DNA of 12,849 nt from Bacteroidota bacterium (GCA_030706105.1 JAUZPC010000040.1:1-12849), one strand, 5' to 3'. Counted from the first letter of the stretch, positions 1 through 8,308 are shown. Numbers and translations are program-made. Notes: generated from the sequence alone by a model not told the origin.

Positions 1-2033
1 AGCGGTGCCAAAATTAAGAAGGCATACTTATTTGAAATCTTTATTATTTGCTTAACTTTCATTCTCTCTGCCTTCCTGGCTTTCCAGAAGTTAGCTTATT
101 ACCCTGCTCCCATTGTTAAAGAGTTTACGTGGATAAACCTCGGTAATACTCCCCTTCTTGGAGTAATTAAAGTTAATTTGGGAATTTTAGTTGATAATCT
201 TTCTGTTATAATGATGGCAGTTGTTGCTTTGATTAGTATGCTTGTACATTTCTTCTCTCTGGCATACATGAAGGATGACATTCGTTATAATAGATATTTT
301 GCTTATTTAGGGATTTTTACTTTCTCTATGTCTGGAATTGTATTGGCTCATAATATATTGATGATGTACATCTTCTGGGAACTTGTTGGTATTTCTTCCT
401 ATATGCTTATCGGATTTTGGTTTGAAAAGAAATCTGCCAGTGATGCTGCAAAGAAAGCATTTTTAGTAAATAGAGTTGGTGATATTGGAATGTTTGCCGG
501 TATTTTAATTCTATTCACTAATTATAAGACTTTTACTTTTAGCGAAATATTTCACCAGATTTCAATTGGACATCTCCCTTTTAGCAGTGAATTCTGGCTT
601 ACAGTTGCCGGTCTTTTAATTTTCTGCGGTGCAGTTGGTAAATCAGCACAATTTCCATTACACGTATGGCTTCCGGATGCGATGGAAGGTCCTACTCCTG
701 TCAGTGCGTTAATACATGCAGCAACCATGGTTGCAGCAGGTGTATATTTAGTTGTTAGAGTGTACCCTATTTTATCCGGAGATGCATTATTTATAATTGC
801 ATGCATTGGAGCTTTATCTGCTTTCATACCGGCTACAATTGCTCTAACTCAAAATGACATAAAGAAGGTTTTAGCATATTCAACGATAAGCCAATTGGGT
901 TATATGATAATGGCTTTAGGAGTTGGAGCTTATCAATTTGCATTTTTCCATTTGGTTACACACGCTTTCTTTAAAGCATGCTTGTTCCTGGGTTCAGGTT
1001 CAGTTATTTATGCAATGCACCATGAACAAGATATGAGACAGATGGGTGGTCTAAAGAAAAAGATGCCATGGACATATGCTACATTTTTAATATCTACATT
1101 AGCTATTTCCGGTATTCCTTTAACATCTGGTTTTCTGAGTAAAGATGGTATTTTAGCCGGAACATTTGCTTTTGGAAACTTAACCGGTAATTACATTTTT
1201 ATGATAACCGGGTTCCTGGTTGCAATGCTGACTGCTTTCTATATGTTTAGAGTAGTCTTGCTTACTTTTCACGGTGAACCCCGGAATCAAGTAAAGTTTG
1301 ATCATGCTAAGGAATCTCCTTTAGTAATGGTTCTGCCTTTAGTTGTATTATCAATTTTATCAATATTCTTTTTCTACACATTCAACCCAATAAATGCAAA
1401 TCAGGGTTGGGTACTATCAAAATGGGTACATACTCCTGAAATATCTGTTCCCAATAGCTCCAGATATGAGTTCTTTAGGAATGAGAATACTGTTCCGGAA
1501 GTAAAATCTGAATTGAACGGCACTGAAGTTAATAAGAATGGTGAAATTGCTTTTACTGAAAATATACTGAAGCAATGCATCATGCTCATTACCCTGCTAT
1601 GATTCTTTCGATTATTGTTGCCTTGTTAGGAATCTTTTTTGCTTTCTTTATCTACCAATGGAAAAAGCTTGATCCTGATAAGATGGCTGAAAAAGTGAAG
1701 GTGCTATATAAAATATCATTGAACAAATGGTATATCGATGAAATTTACCAGGCAACATTTATAAATGGAGCAATCGGTTTAAGCAAAATTCTGTTTTGGT
1801 TTGACAGTACAATTGTTGACGGTATAGTTAATGGAACTGCAACTGTAACAAGATGGTGCTCTGTTGCAAGTAGTAAATTTGACACTTACGTTGTAGATGG
1901 AATGGTGAATGCTATGGCTTATCTCAGCGGCTTTATTGGATTAATCCTAAGAAGATTTCAGACCGGTAAAGTTCAAACTTATGTTGTTCTTGTTGTTTTT
2001 TCTCTAATAATATTATTGTTTTTTTTCAAGTAA
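1..2033 (+). CDS. nuoL: NADH-quinone oxidoreductase subunit L, 5'-truncated and frameshifted
   Basis: Distal antiporter-like membrane subunit of respiratory complex I, which couples NADH:quinone electron transfer to proton pumping. Frame 1 is open from base 1, so the start and roughly the first 20-30 residues lie outside the window. Family signatures seen: FWELVG with the conserved membrane Glu (codon 379-381), GKSAQFPLHVWLPDAMEG with the membrane Lys (codon 640-642), ALIHAATM, NDIKKVLAYSTISQLGYM and THAFFKACLF. Frame 1 stops at TGA 1600-1602, but the missing C-terminus continues in frame 3 up to TAA 2031-2033. It begins ...EAMHHAHYPAMIL and contains TM15, the long amphipathic lateral helix and TM16. 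Joined, the product is about 680 residues plus the missing start, normal for NuoL. The break means a one-base loss (real or from sequencing) or a split gene. nuoM follows 33 bases later. Confidence 0.95.
1557..1590 (+). other. Frame break inside nuoL (apparent loss of one base)
   Basis: Frame 1 reads sensibly through ...IAFTEN and then gives ILKQCIMLITLL and a stop at 1600-1602. Frame 3 has a TGA at 1557-1559 and from 1560 is open into the conserved HHAHYPAMIL segment, so the switch must lie between about 1557 and 1590. One extra A in the A4 run at 1559-1562 would give TEKYTEAMHHAHYPAM. One extra A at 1570-1571 would give TENILKAMHHAHYPAM. Both restore a continuous protein. No canonical X-XXY-YYZ slippery heptamer is visible, so programmed frameshifting looks unlikely. 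An ATG at 1575 could start a separate fragment, but it lacks a Shine-Dalgarno sequence. Confidence 0.85.
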
Positions 2034-2066
2034 TTAAGTATTAAGTAAACTTATGGGTGGTTATCA

Positions 2067-3653
2067 ATGTTATCACTAATTACATTTCTTCCTATTGTAG
2101 GAATGATTTTAATTCTATTTTTGCCAAAGACACAGGCAAAAATCATTAAAAGTTTGACACTTGCTATAACAGGTGCTCAGGTTATAATTGCAGCATTTAT
2201 GCTCGGTAGTTATAACTACACTATGGCAGGTATAAATGATCCTAAGAGTTTTCAATTCATTGAAAAGTTTCAGTGGATAAATATTGCTAACTTCCCTTTG
2301 TTAGGCAATATTAAAATTGATTATTTCTTAGGAATAGACGGGTTAAGTATTCCTTTGGTTCTACTTACCGCAATAATTACATTTGTAGCAACTCTTGCCT
2401 CGTGGAAAATTGACAAATCCATAAAAGGATATTTTGCATTATTCCTGTTGCTTGATACCGGTATGATGGGCGTTTTTGTTGCTCTTGATTTCTTCTTATT
2501 CTACATTTTCTGGGAACTAATGTTACTGCCTATGTACTTCTTAATTGGTATTTGGGGCGGTCCTAGAAAAGAATATGCAGCCATTAAGTTTTTCTTATAT
2601 ACTTTATTCGGTTCCGTATTTATGATGCTTGTAATGATTGGCTTATATTTTAGTACTCAAATTGTTGATAATGGAACTAAGATATATACCTTCAATATGC
2701 TTGCAATGATGGATCCTAAAAACTTTGTAGCAAACGGAATTCTGTCCCCTCTTAATCCGAATAATTTAAGACTAATTGCTTATATCGCATTGTTTATCGG
2801 GTTTGCAATCAAAATACCGATGTTCCCTTTCCATACTTGGTTACCTGATGCACACGTTGAAGCTCCTACGGCAATAAGTGTTATTCTTGCAGGTGTTTTA
2901 TTGAAAATGGGTACTTACGGTATTTTAAGAATTTGTTATCCTGTATTTCCGGAAATCACACATCAGTTAATATGGTTTATCGCCCTATTTGGTATGATAA
3001 ATATTATTTATGGTGCTTTATGTGCAATGGCTCAGAAAGATTTCAAAAAACTGATTGCCTATTCTTCCGTATCGCATATGGGTTTTGTAATGCTGGGTAT
3101 GGCATCCTTAAATACTATTGGAATTTCAGGTGCAGTACTTCAAATGTTCAACCATGGTACAATAACAGCCATGCTCTTTATTATTGTGGGCGTTATTTAT
3201 GATAGAGCTCACACAAGAGGCATTTATGAATTTGGCGGCTTGGCTACTCAAATGCCAATTTATACCGGTTTTACTACGCTGGCTTTCTTTGCTGCTATTG
3301 GACTTCCCGGATTAAGTGGTTTCATTTCAGAAGCATTCGTTTTTCTGGGTGCTTTCCAATCCACTAACATTCGTGTTATTACAGCAGTTTCTACTTTAGG
3401 CATGCTTTTAGGCGCTGCTTATATGCTTTGGACTTTACAGCGGGTATATCTGGGTCAGCTAAATGTAAAGTGGTCTTCATTAAAAGATCTTGACTTCAGA
3501 GAATACGCAATGCTTGTTCCTTTATCAATCATAATTATTTTCTTAGGAATTTATCCTTCTGCAATGCTTAATTTGATGAATTCTTCTGTAAATGCAATGG
3601 TTAAGTTTATGGCCGAAGCTCCAAAAGTATTTGGTTCATTGGGCAGTTTATAA
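2067..3653 (+). CDS. nuoM: NADH-quinone oxidoreductase subunit M
   Basis: Second antiporter-like proton-channel subunit of the complex I membrane arm. At 528 residues it has the normal family length, with about 14 hydrophobic segments. Key conserved residues are in place: Glu150 in FYIFWELMLLPMYFL, Lys249 before PMFPFHTWLPDAH (256-263), Lys280 in GVLLKMGTYG, the DFKKLIAYSS loop (325-334) with its lysines, and Glu422 in GFISEAF. By family knowledge these form the charged axis across the membrane. ATG 2067 is chosen because GGGTGG at 2055-2060 gives a usable ribosome site and the N-terminal helix is complete. It sits 33 bases after nuoL and 41 before nuoN, in the usual L-M-N order, so it is surely co-transcribed. 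Confidence 0.97.
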   Translation: MLSLITFLPIVGMILILFLPKTQAKIIKSLTLAITGAQVIIAAFMLGSYNYTMAGINDPKSFQFIEKFQWINIANFPLLGNIKIDYFLGIDGLSIPLVLLTAIITFVATLASWKIDKSIKGYFALFLLLDTGMMGVFVALDFFLFYIFWELMLLPMYFLIGIWGGPRKEYAAIKFFLYTLFGSVFMMLVMIGLYFSTQIVDNGTKIYTFNMLAMMDPKNFVANGILSPLNPNNLRLIAYIALFIGFAIKIPMFPFHTWLPDAHVEAPTAISVILAGVLLKMGTYGILRICYPVFPEITHQLIWFIALFGMINIIYGALCAMAQKDFKKLIAYSSVSHMGFVMLGMASLNTIGISGAVLQMFNHGTITAMLFIIVGVIYDRAHTRGIYEFGGLATQMPIYTGFTTLAFFAAIGLPGLSGFISEAFVFLGAFQSTNIRVITAVSTLGMLLGAAYMLWTLQRVYLGQLNVKWSSLKDLDFREYAMLVPLSIIIIFLGIYPSAMLNLMNSSVNAMVKFMAEAPKVFGSLGSL

Positions 3654-3694
3654 TAATTATATATTTTTAAGTTAAAAAAAGATTTAAAAACACT

Positions 3695-5194
3695 GTGGAA
3701 AATTTAAAAACATTAGTTGACAGTTTATATTTATTAAAGCCGGAAATTGCAATTTCCTGTGTTTTAGTTCTTGTAATCATTATGGATCTGATAATGGACA
3801 AGAATAAAACATTTCTTCCTTATGTTGCTTTGACTGGTTTTATTATAACTGCATTTCTGGTTGTAGAACAATATTTCTTTAAAACTTCTATTACTCAAAA
3901 TTTACAGAAGCTTTTAGTTATAGATGCAGTTGGAGCCTTTTTCAAATTAATTGTAATATTAGCATCATGTCTAATTGTCTATTTCTCTTTAATTTCCAAA
4001 GAGGTAAAAGAAGCATTTGACCGACATGGTGAGTATTATGCTTTAATTTGTGGCATGGTCATAGGAATGTTCTTTATGATATCCTCGGCAGATCTTATTA
4101 TGATCTACCTTTCATTGGAACTTGTTTCCCTTTCTTCATATGTGTTGGCCGGCTTTACAAAAAACTCACTAAGAAATTCTGAAGCTTCTCTGAAATATTT
4201 CGTTTTCGGAGCTATGTCTTCAGGTATCATGTTGTTTGGTATTTCAATAATTTTTGGCTTAACTGGTACAACTAATCTTTTAGCAGTAAAAAGTGTTATG
4301 GCAGCCGGCGGCAATAGCTTAACATTTCTATTTGCCAGTATTTTGATCTTTGCCGGTATTGGTTATAAAATATCCGCTGCTCCTTTCCATTTCTGGACAC
4401 CTGACGTTTATGAAGGTGCACCTATTACTATTACTGCTTATCTATCAATTGCAAGTAAAGCGGCCGGTTTTGCATTACTTATACGCTTTATTACTTTAGG
4501 ATATGTTCAGCAGATTGATGCTTCAGGCGCCTGGCAGTTAGTTGCCGGCTCTATTGATTGGAAAAAATTCTTTACTGTAATTTCTATTCTTACAATGACT
4601 CTTGGCAATTTTGCCGCTCTATGGCAGGATAACATAAAAAGAATGCTTGCCTACTCAAGTATTGCCCATGCAGGTTATTTGCTTCTGGGTGTTGTAGTTT
4701 TAACAAATCAGGGTTTATCTGCAGTTATTCTTTATTTCATAGTATATGCAATAATGAATTTAGGCGCATTTTTAGTTGTTATGTTAATAGCAAATAAAAT
4801 TGGAAGTGAAGAAATTGATGACTACAAAGGATTAGGATATGCCACCCCGTTTTTAGGTGTATGCATGGCAATATTTTTAATCTCTTTGACCGGTTTACCC
4901 CCTACAGCAGGTTTTATTGGTAAATTGTACCTGTTTACTGCATTAATTGAAGCTAAAATGATTCCTTTAGCAGTTATTGCAATTATAAATAGTGTTGTAT
5001 CCTTATATTATTATATCCGGGTTCTAAAGCATATGTTTTTAACACGTCCGCAAAATGAAGATTTAGTAATCAATACTTCTTTTGCCGAATATGTTATAGT
5101 TCTTGTGTTAGCAGTTCCGGTTATTTTGTTCGGAATCTATTTTACCCCTATTGTAAACCTTGCAAAAAATTCTGTAGCTTTATTTTTGCAATAG
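3695..5194 (+). CDS. nuoN: NADH-quinone oxidoreductase subunit N
   Basis: Third antiporter-like subunit of complex I, adjoining the small membrane subunits A, J and K. At 499 residues it has full family length. Conserved features: Glu142 in LSLELVSLSSY, Lys225 in GYKISAAPFHFWTPDVYEG, Lys255 in SIASKAAGF, NIKRMLAYSSIAHAGY (313-328) and Lys410 in GFIGKLYLF. The start is GTG at 3695. The next in-frame ATG is about 30 residues in and would cut away the first membrane helix, so GTG is preferred although the upstream Shine-Dalgarno is weak (A-rich, only an AAAGAT-like match). It is the last gene of the nuo operon here; a stem-loop terminator follows the stop within about 20 bases. Confidence 0.96.
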   Translation: MENLKTLVDSLYLLKPEIAISCVLVLVIIMDLIMDKNKTFLPYVALTGFIITAFLVVEQYFFKTSITQNLQKLLVIDAVGAFFKLIVILASCLIVYFSLISKEVKEAFDRHGEYYALICGMVIGMFFMISSADLIMIYLSLELVSLSSYVLAGFTKNSLRNSEASLKYFVFGAMSSGIMLFGISIIFGLTGTTNLLAVKSVMAAGGNSLTFLFASILIFAGIGYKISAAPFHFWTPDVYEGAPITITAYLSIASKAAGFALLIRFITLGYVQQIDASGAWQLVAGSIDWKKFFTVISILTMTLGNFAALWQDNIKRMLAYSSIAHAGYLLLGVVVLTNQGLSAVILYFIVYAIMNLGAFLVVMLIANKIGSEEIDDYKGLGYATPFLGVCMAIFLISLTGLPPTAGFIGKLYLFTALIEAKMIPLAVIAIINSVVSLYYYIRVLKHMFLTRPQNEDLVINTSFAEYVIVLVLAVPVILFGIYFTPIVNLAKNSVALFLQ

Positions 5195-5211
5195 ATTTAC
5201 AAATATTATTG

Positions 5212-5248
5212 AAAAAGCTGAGTATTTTTTAACTCAGCTTTTTTTTTT
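5212..5248. terminator. Bidirectional rho-independent terminator between nuoN and the TPR lipoprotein gene
   Basis: Perfect 12-base inverted repeat: AAAAAGCTGAGT at 5212-5223 pairs with ACTCAGCTTTTT at 5232-5243 around an 8-base loop. On the plus strand the stem runs into ten consecutive T (5239-5248), a classic terminator for the nuo operon. Read from the other strand, the A run at 5212-5216 becomes five U after the stem, so it can also end the leftward gene whose stop is at 5256-5258. Confidence 0.9.
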
Positions 5249-5255
5249 GCAAAAT

Positions 5256-6197
5256 CTACTTTCTTGTTTTCTTCACTTTCTTTTTCTCTTTTACACAATT
5301 TTTTTGCATATCGGCATAAGCATCAGGATAACCTAACTGAGATGACTTTGACAAATCTTCACAAGCCTTGTCTTTGATTTTCAAATCCAAATATGTCATT
5401 CCCCTTTTATACAAAGCTTTTGCATTTTTGGGATCTAATGCTAATAATAAATTAAAATCTGCTAAGGCCCCTTCGTAATCATCCTGAATTCTTTTTGAAT
5501 CCCCACGCAAGAAATAAGCATCTTTATAAGTAGAATCTAACTCAATTACTTTAGAAAAATCTTCGATGGCCTCATCAATATTATTTAGCATACCTCTATC
5601 ATATCCTCTGTTAAAATAAGCATCAACATTTTTATTATTTATTTTAATTATGGAATCATAGTCAACTATGGCACCTGCGTAATCCTCAAAATCACCTTTT
5701 AAATGGGCTCTGTTCATCAAAGCTTCTTCATAATCAGGTTTTATTTCAATCGCTTTAGAATAGTCAAACAAGGCCTGCGGAAATTTTTCCATCAGGTAAT
5801 TTATATATCCCCTGCTAAAATAGGCTGATGAATTTAGCGAGTCTAAATTGATTGTTTTGGTTAAATCGTTGTATGCATCCTCATATCTTTTGAGATCTAG
5901 AAAAATTAGTGCACGGTTGTAGTATGATTGTGGATTATTGCCATTTAATTCAATTGATACCGTATAGTCTTCAACGGCACCATTGATATCCTCTATATTG
6001 TTTTTGGCTTTTGCCCTGTTAAAATAAATGGTTGAATTTTTAGGGTCTTTCTCTATTGCCTTATTATAAGACTCTATTGCCTTAAAATATTCTTTGTTAT
6101 TAAGAAAGTTATCGCCGTTTATTAAATCACTATTTACAGGGCTGCATCCTACAATAGCAATAAGGAGCCAGACTAAGGCCAATAATGCTTTTTTCAT
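5256..6197 (-). CDS. TPR-repeat lipoprotein
   Basis: Predicted exported, lipid-anchored scaffold of tetratricopeptide repeats; the partner is unknown. The N-terminus is a lipoprotein signal: MKK, a hydrophobic core, and a lipobox IVGC with Cys18 as the likely lipidated residue. After that come seven regular 34-residue TPR units, from about residue 22 to 258, most showing the A/Y-x-x-R-G/A...A-x-x-D-Y/F...I-x-L/I-x-P/N pattern. A degenerate eighth unit (259-292) reads KACEDLSKSSQLGYPDA. The tail is very basic (KKKVKKTRK). A GAGAG-like ribosome site lies about 9 bases before ATG 6197. The gene is monocistronic: convergent with nuoN, divergent from cysE, so it is not part of either operon. Proteins of this form often act in envelope or gliding-related assemblies, but nothing here fixes its role. 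Confidence 0.88.
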   Translation of the reverse strand: MKKALLALVWLLIAIVGCSPVNSDLINGDNFLNNKEYFKAIESYNKAIEKDPKNSTIYFNRAKAKNNIEDINGAVEDYTVSIELNGNNPQSYYNRALIFLDLKRYEDAYNDLTKTINLDSLNSSAYFSRGYINYLMEKFPQALFDYSKAIEIKPDYEEALMNRAHLKGDFEDYAGAIVDYDSIIKINNKNVDAYFNRGYDRGMLNNIDEAIEDFSKVIELDSTYKDAYFLRGDSKRIQDDYEGALADFNLLLALDPKNAKALYKRGMTYLDLKIKDKACEDLSKSSQLGYPDAYADMQKNCVKEKKKVKKTRK

Positions 6198-6261
6198 TGA
6201 TTAGTTCTCTCGTATAACTTTATAAATTATTGTGATAAGGTGACGTTCTATTCATTGTGAC

Positions 6262-6323
6262 TTAATAATTTTGATTAATTATTAATAATACTAATGTTTA
6301 AATATGAAAAAAAGTTAATAATT
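6262..6323. repeat. Three copies of a 9-base word, two forming an inverted repeat, upstream of cysE
   Basis: TTAATAATT occurs at 6262-6270, its exact reverse complement AATTATTAA at 6277-6285 (a 9-base inverted repeat with a 6-base spacer), and TTAATAATT again at 6315-6323. They lie in the 212-base region between the divergent TPR lipoprotein and cysE genes, 87-148 bases before the cysE start. This could be an operator for a dimeric regulator, but the word is all A/T in an AT-rich spacer, so chance is a real alternative. I see no convincing -35/-10 pair and no riboswitch-like structure in the rest of the region. Confidence 0.4.
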
Positions 6324-6409
6324 ATACAAATAAGGCAGCACTTATTTATTCCTATAGCTTTACTAAGTAAATATTTTTAGACACTAATGATTTAAAGGTG
6401 ATTATATAA

Positions 6410-7306
6410 ATGCAAAAAAATATCAAAAATATTGAAAATGATGATAATATATTGTTAGAAGATTTGGAAAAACGAAATGAAGAATTTGCCGTAAAACTAT
6501 TTAATTTAAGAAAGGCTCCATGTTGTCATCTTCCGAATAAAAATGAAGTTGAGATTTTTGTGGAAGAATTATTAATGCTTATGTTCCCCCATTTTTCGGA
6601 AAAGAATTTTAAAAGTCCATCCGATATTGAAGCTGTGCTTTCGTTTCTTGAAAAGAAATTATGCCATATAATAGACCCATTACGAGAACATCTGGAAGAC
6701 TCACCGCAGGAATTAGCTGAATTATTTTTTTCTCACCTTCCGGATATTCATGATAAATTAATACTTGATGCAGAATCCATTGCGCAAAATGATCCGGCCG
6801 CAAAAAATGTAGATGAAGTAATTTTAACCTATCCGGGCTTCTTTGCAATAGCTGTGTATCGTATTGCTCACGTGTTTAACAATTTATCAATTCCGCTATT
6901 CCCAAGGGTACTAACAGAGTATGCGCATAGACAGACCGGAATTGATATTCACCCGGCGGCTGTTATTGGCAATTCCTTCTGCATAGACCACGGAACAGGT
7001 ATAGTTATTGGAGAGACAACAATTATCGGCAATTCTGTAAAAATTTACCAAGGAGTAACTCTTGGTGCTTTAAGTGTTAAAAAGAAGCTTTCCAATGCAA
7101 AACGGCACCCGACAATTGAAGATAATGTAATTATATATTCAAATGCCACAATTCTTGGCGGGAATACTGTAATTGGACATGACAGCATCGTCGGCGGAAA
7201 CGTTTGGCTGACATCGGGAATTTTACCTTTTTCCGTTGTTTACCATCAGAGTGATGTTAAATTATTTAACACTAAAGAAAATGAAACAATAAATTTTATT
7301 ATTTAG
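6410..7306 (+). CDS. cysE: Serine O-acetyltransferase (long N-terminal form)
   Basis: Transfers acetyl from acetyl-CoA to L-serine, giving O-acetylserine, the first step of cysteine synthesis in the cytoplasm. The 298 residues have a helical N-terminal region (about 1-170) and a left-handed beta-helix hexapeptide domain (about 177-272). Active-site signature: GIDIHPAAVIGNSFCIDHGTG, where Asp179, Asp193 and His194 match the catalytic set of E. coli CysE (Asp143, Asp157, His158), and KRHP with His233 matching His193. YPGFFAIAVYRIAH (141-154) is also typical. Start ATG 6410 is backed by AAAGGTGAT at 6394-6402. The protein ends in ...INFII; a C-terminal Ile is what lets SAT insert into CysK in the cysteine synthase complex. 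The tail after residue 272 is otherwise short and atypical. cysK starts 9 bases downstream, so the two are co-translated. Confidence 0.93.
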   Translation: MQKNIKNIENDDNILLEDLEKRNEEFAVKLFNLRKAPCCHLPNKNEVEIFVEELLMLMFPHFSEKNFKSPSDIEAVLSFLEKKLCHIIDPLREHLEDSPQELAELFFSHLPDIHDKLILDAESIAQNDPAAKNVDEVILTYPGFFAIAVYRIAHVFNNLSIPLFPRVLTEYAHRQTGIDIHPAAVIGNSFCIDHGTGIVIGETTIIGNSVKIYQGVTLGALSVKKKLSNAKRHPTIEDNVIIYSNATILGGNTVIGHDSIVGGNVWLTSGILPFSVVYHQSDVKLFNTKENETINFII

Positions 7307-7315
7307 GAAAAGAAA

Positions 7316-8227
7316 ATGAAATACAAAAATATATTAGAAACTATCGGAAATACTCCAATAATTAAATTAAATAGATTATTTGGGCCAAATAGTAATGTAT
7401 GGGTTAAATTGGAGCGCTCAAATCCGGGCGGGAGTATTAAAGACAGGATTGCTCTCTCTATGATTGAAGATGCTGAAAAGAAAGGGATACTTCAACCAGA
7501 TTCAGTAATTATTGAGCCGACATCAGGAAATACAGGTATTGGGTTAGCATTAGTGGCCGCGGTAAAGGGTTATAAAATGATATTAGTAATGCCTGAGTCC
7601 ATGTCGATCGAAAGAAGGAAAATAATGTCGGCATATGGAGCCCAATTTGAATTAACACCCCGTGAAAAAGGAATGAAAGGGGCCATTGAAAGGGCTAACC
7701 AACTGGTCAGTGAAATTCCTAATGCCTGGATGCCGATGCAGTTTGATAATCCTGCCAATACTAAGGTTCACTTTGAGACCACGGCAATGGAAATTGTAAA
7801 TGATTTCCCTGATGGAATTGATTATTTGATTACCGGAGTTGGTACCGGGGGCCATATTACAGGTGTTGCAGAATTGCTTAAAGATAAATTTCCCGGAATT
7901 CAGGTGTTTGCTGTAGAGCCGGATTTATCGCCCGTTCTCAGCGGTGGAAAACCGGGGCCACATTCTTTGCAAGGTCTTGGTGCAGGTTTTATTCCATCAA
8001 TTATGCGAACTAATTTGCTTAACGGCGTAATTCAGGTCTCCGCAGAGGAAGCGTTTTCATTTGCAAAAAGAGCTGCCCGGGAAGAAGGCCTCTTTGCAGG
8101 AATTTCTTCCGGAGCTTCACTTGCGGCCGTAAATAAAAAGTTAATGGAAATTGAATCAGGAAAAACGATATTAACTTTTTGCTATGACACAGGCGAAAGA
8201 TACCTTTCAGTGGACCAACTGTTTTAA
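7316..8227 (+). CDS. cysK: Cysteine synthase (O-acetylserine sulfhydrylase)
   Basis: PLP enzyme that replaces the acetate of O-acetylserine with sulfide to make L-cysteine. At 303 residues it has standard length. Lys42 in NPGGSIKDR is the Schiff-base lysine. TSGNT (69-73) is the substrate-binding loop, GVGTGG (174-179) the phosphate-binding glycine loop, GISSGA (262-267) holds the serine that contacts the PLP ring nitrogen, and DTGERYLS lies near the C-terminus. The absence of an extra regulatory or heme domain favours CysK over cystathionine beta-synthase; CysM-like or O-phosphoserine-using variants cannot be fully excluded by eye. The purine-rich ribosome site AGGAAAAG overlaps the cysE stop codon, which ties its translation to cysE. 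The product of the upstream gene is its substrate, so the pair forms a two-step pathway unit. Confidence 0.95.
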   Translation: MKYKNILETIGNTPIIKLNRLFGPNSNVWVKLERSNPGGSIKDRIALSMIEDAEKKGILQPDSVIIEPTSGNTGIGLALVAAVKGYKMILVMPESMSIERRKIMSAYGAQFELTPREKGMKGAIERANQLVSEIPNAWMPMQFDNPANTKVHFETTAMEIVNDFPDGIDYLITGVGTGGHITGVAELLKDKFPGIQVFAVEPDLSPVLSGGKPGPHSLQGLGAGFIPSIMRTNLLNGVIQVSAEEAFSFAKRAAREEGLFAGISSGASLAAVNKKLMEIESGKTILTFCYDTGERYLSVDQLF

Positions 8228-8253
8228 TTTTTTTTTGCTTTTCCAATCTCAAA

Positions 8254-8295
8254 TATCAGGAGCAGCTAAAAAGCTGCTCCGATAAATAATTTTTT
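8254..8295 (+). terminator. Long stem-loop after cysK, probable terminator or leader hairpin of the next gene
   Basis: GGAGCAGCT (8259-8267) pairs perfectly with AGCTGCTCC (8272-8280) around an AAAA loop. TATC/GATA (8254-8257 with 8281-8284) adds four more pairs past one bulged A at 8258. The six-T run (8290-8295) lies several bases beyond the stem rather than directly after it, so this is an imperfect intrinsic terminator. The ribosome site of the following gene begins two bases after the T run, so the hairpin may instead be a leader or transcript-end-protecting structure. Confidence 0.6.
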
Positions 8296-8296
8296 C

Positions 8297-8300
8297 GAGG
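8297..8300 (+). promoter_or_regulatory. Ribosome binding site GAGG that fixes the start of the 108-residue gene
   Basis: GAGG ends 8 bases before ATG 8309, the usual spacing. An in-frame TTG at 8303 would have only 2 bases of spacing and is rejected as the start. Confidence 0.65.
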
Positions 8301-8308
8301 AATTGGTC

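Noticed and set aside
552..827. Minus-strand open frame inside nuoL
   Set aside because: It is antisense to the most conserved part of NuoL and is explained by that gene's codon pattern.
1557..1590. Programmed -1 ribosomal frameshift in nuoL
   Set aside because: The direction is right, but there is no slippery heptamer, no clear downstream structure, and I know of no such case in nuoL.
1575..2033. A separate small membrane protein starting at ATG 1575
   Set aside because: It is plainly the C-terminus of NuoL (TM15, lateral helix, TM16) in another frame and has no Shine-Dalgarno sequence, so it is treated as part of the frameshifted nuoL.
6198..6260. Promoter -10/-35 boxes for the TPR lipoprotein gene
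   Set aside because: TATAAA-like words exist on the minus strand, but in such AT-rich sequence they are not distinctive, and no matching -35 box is evident.
6198..6409. Riboswitch or T-box controlling cysE
   Set aside because: The region is nearly all A/T, with no G-rich conserved core, no long stem and no terminator before the start codon.
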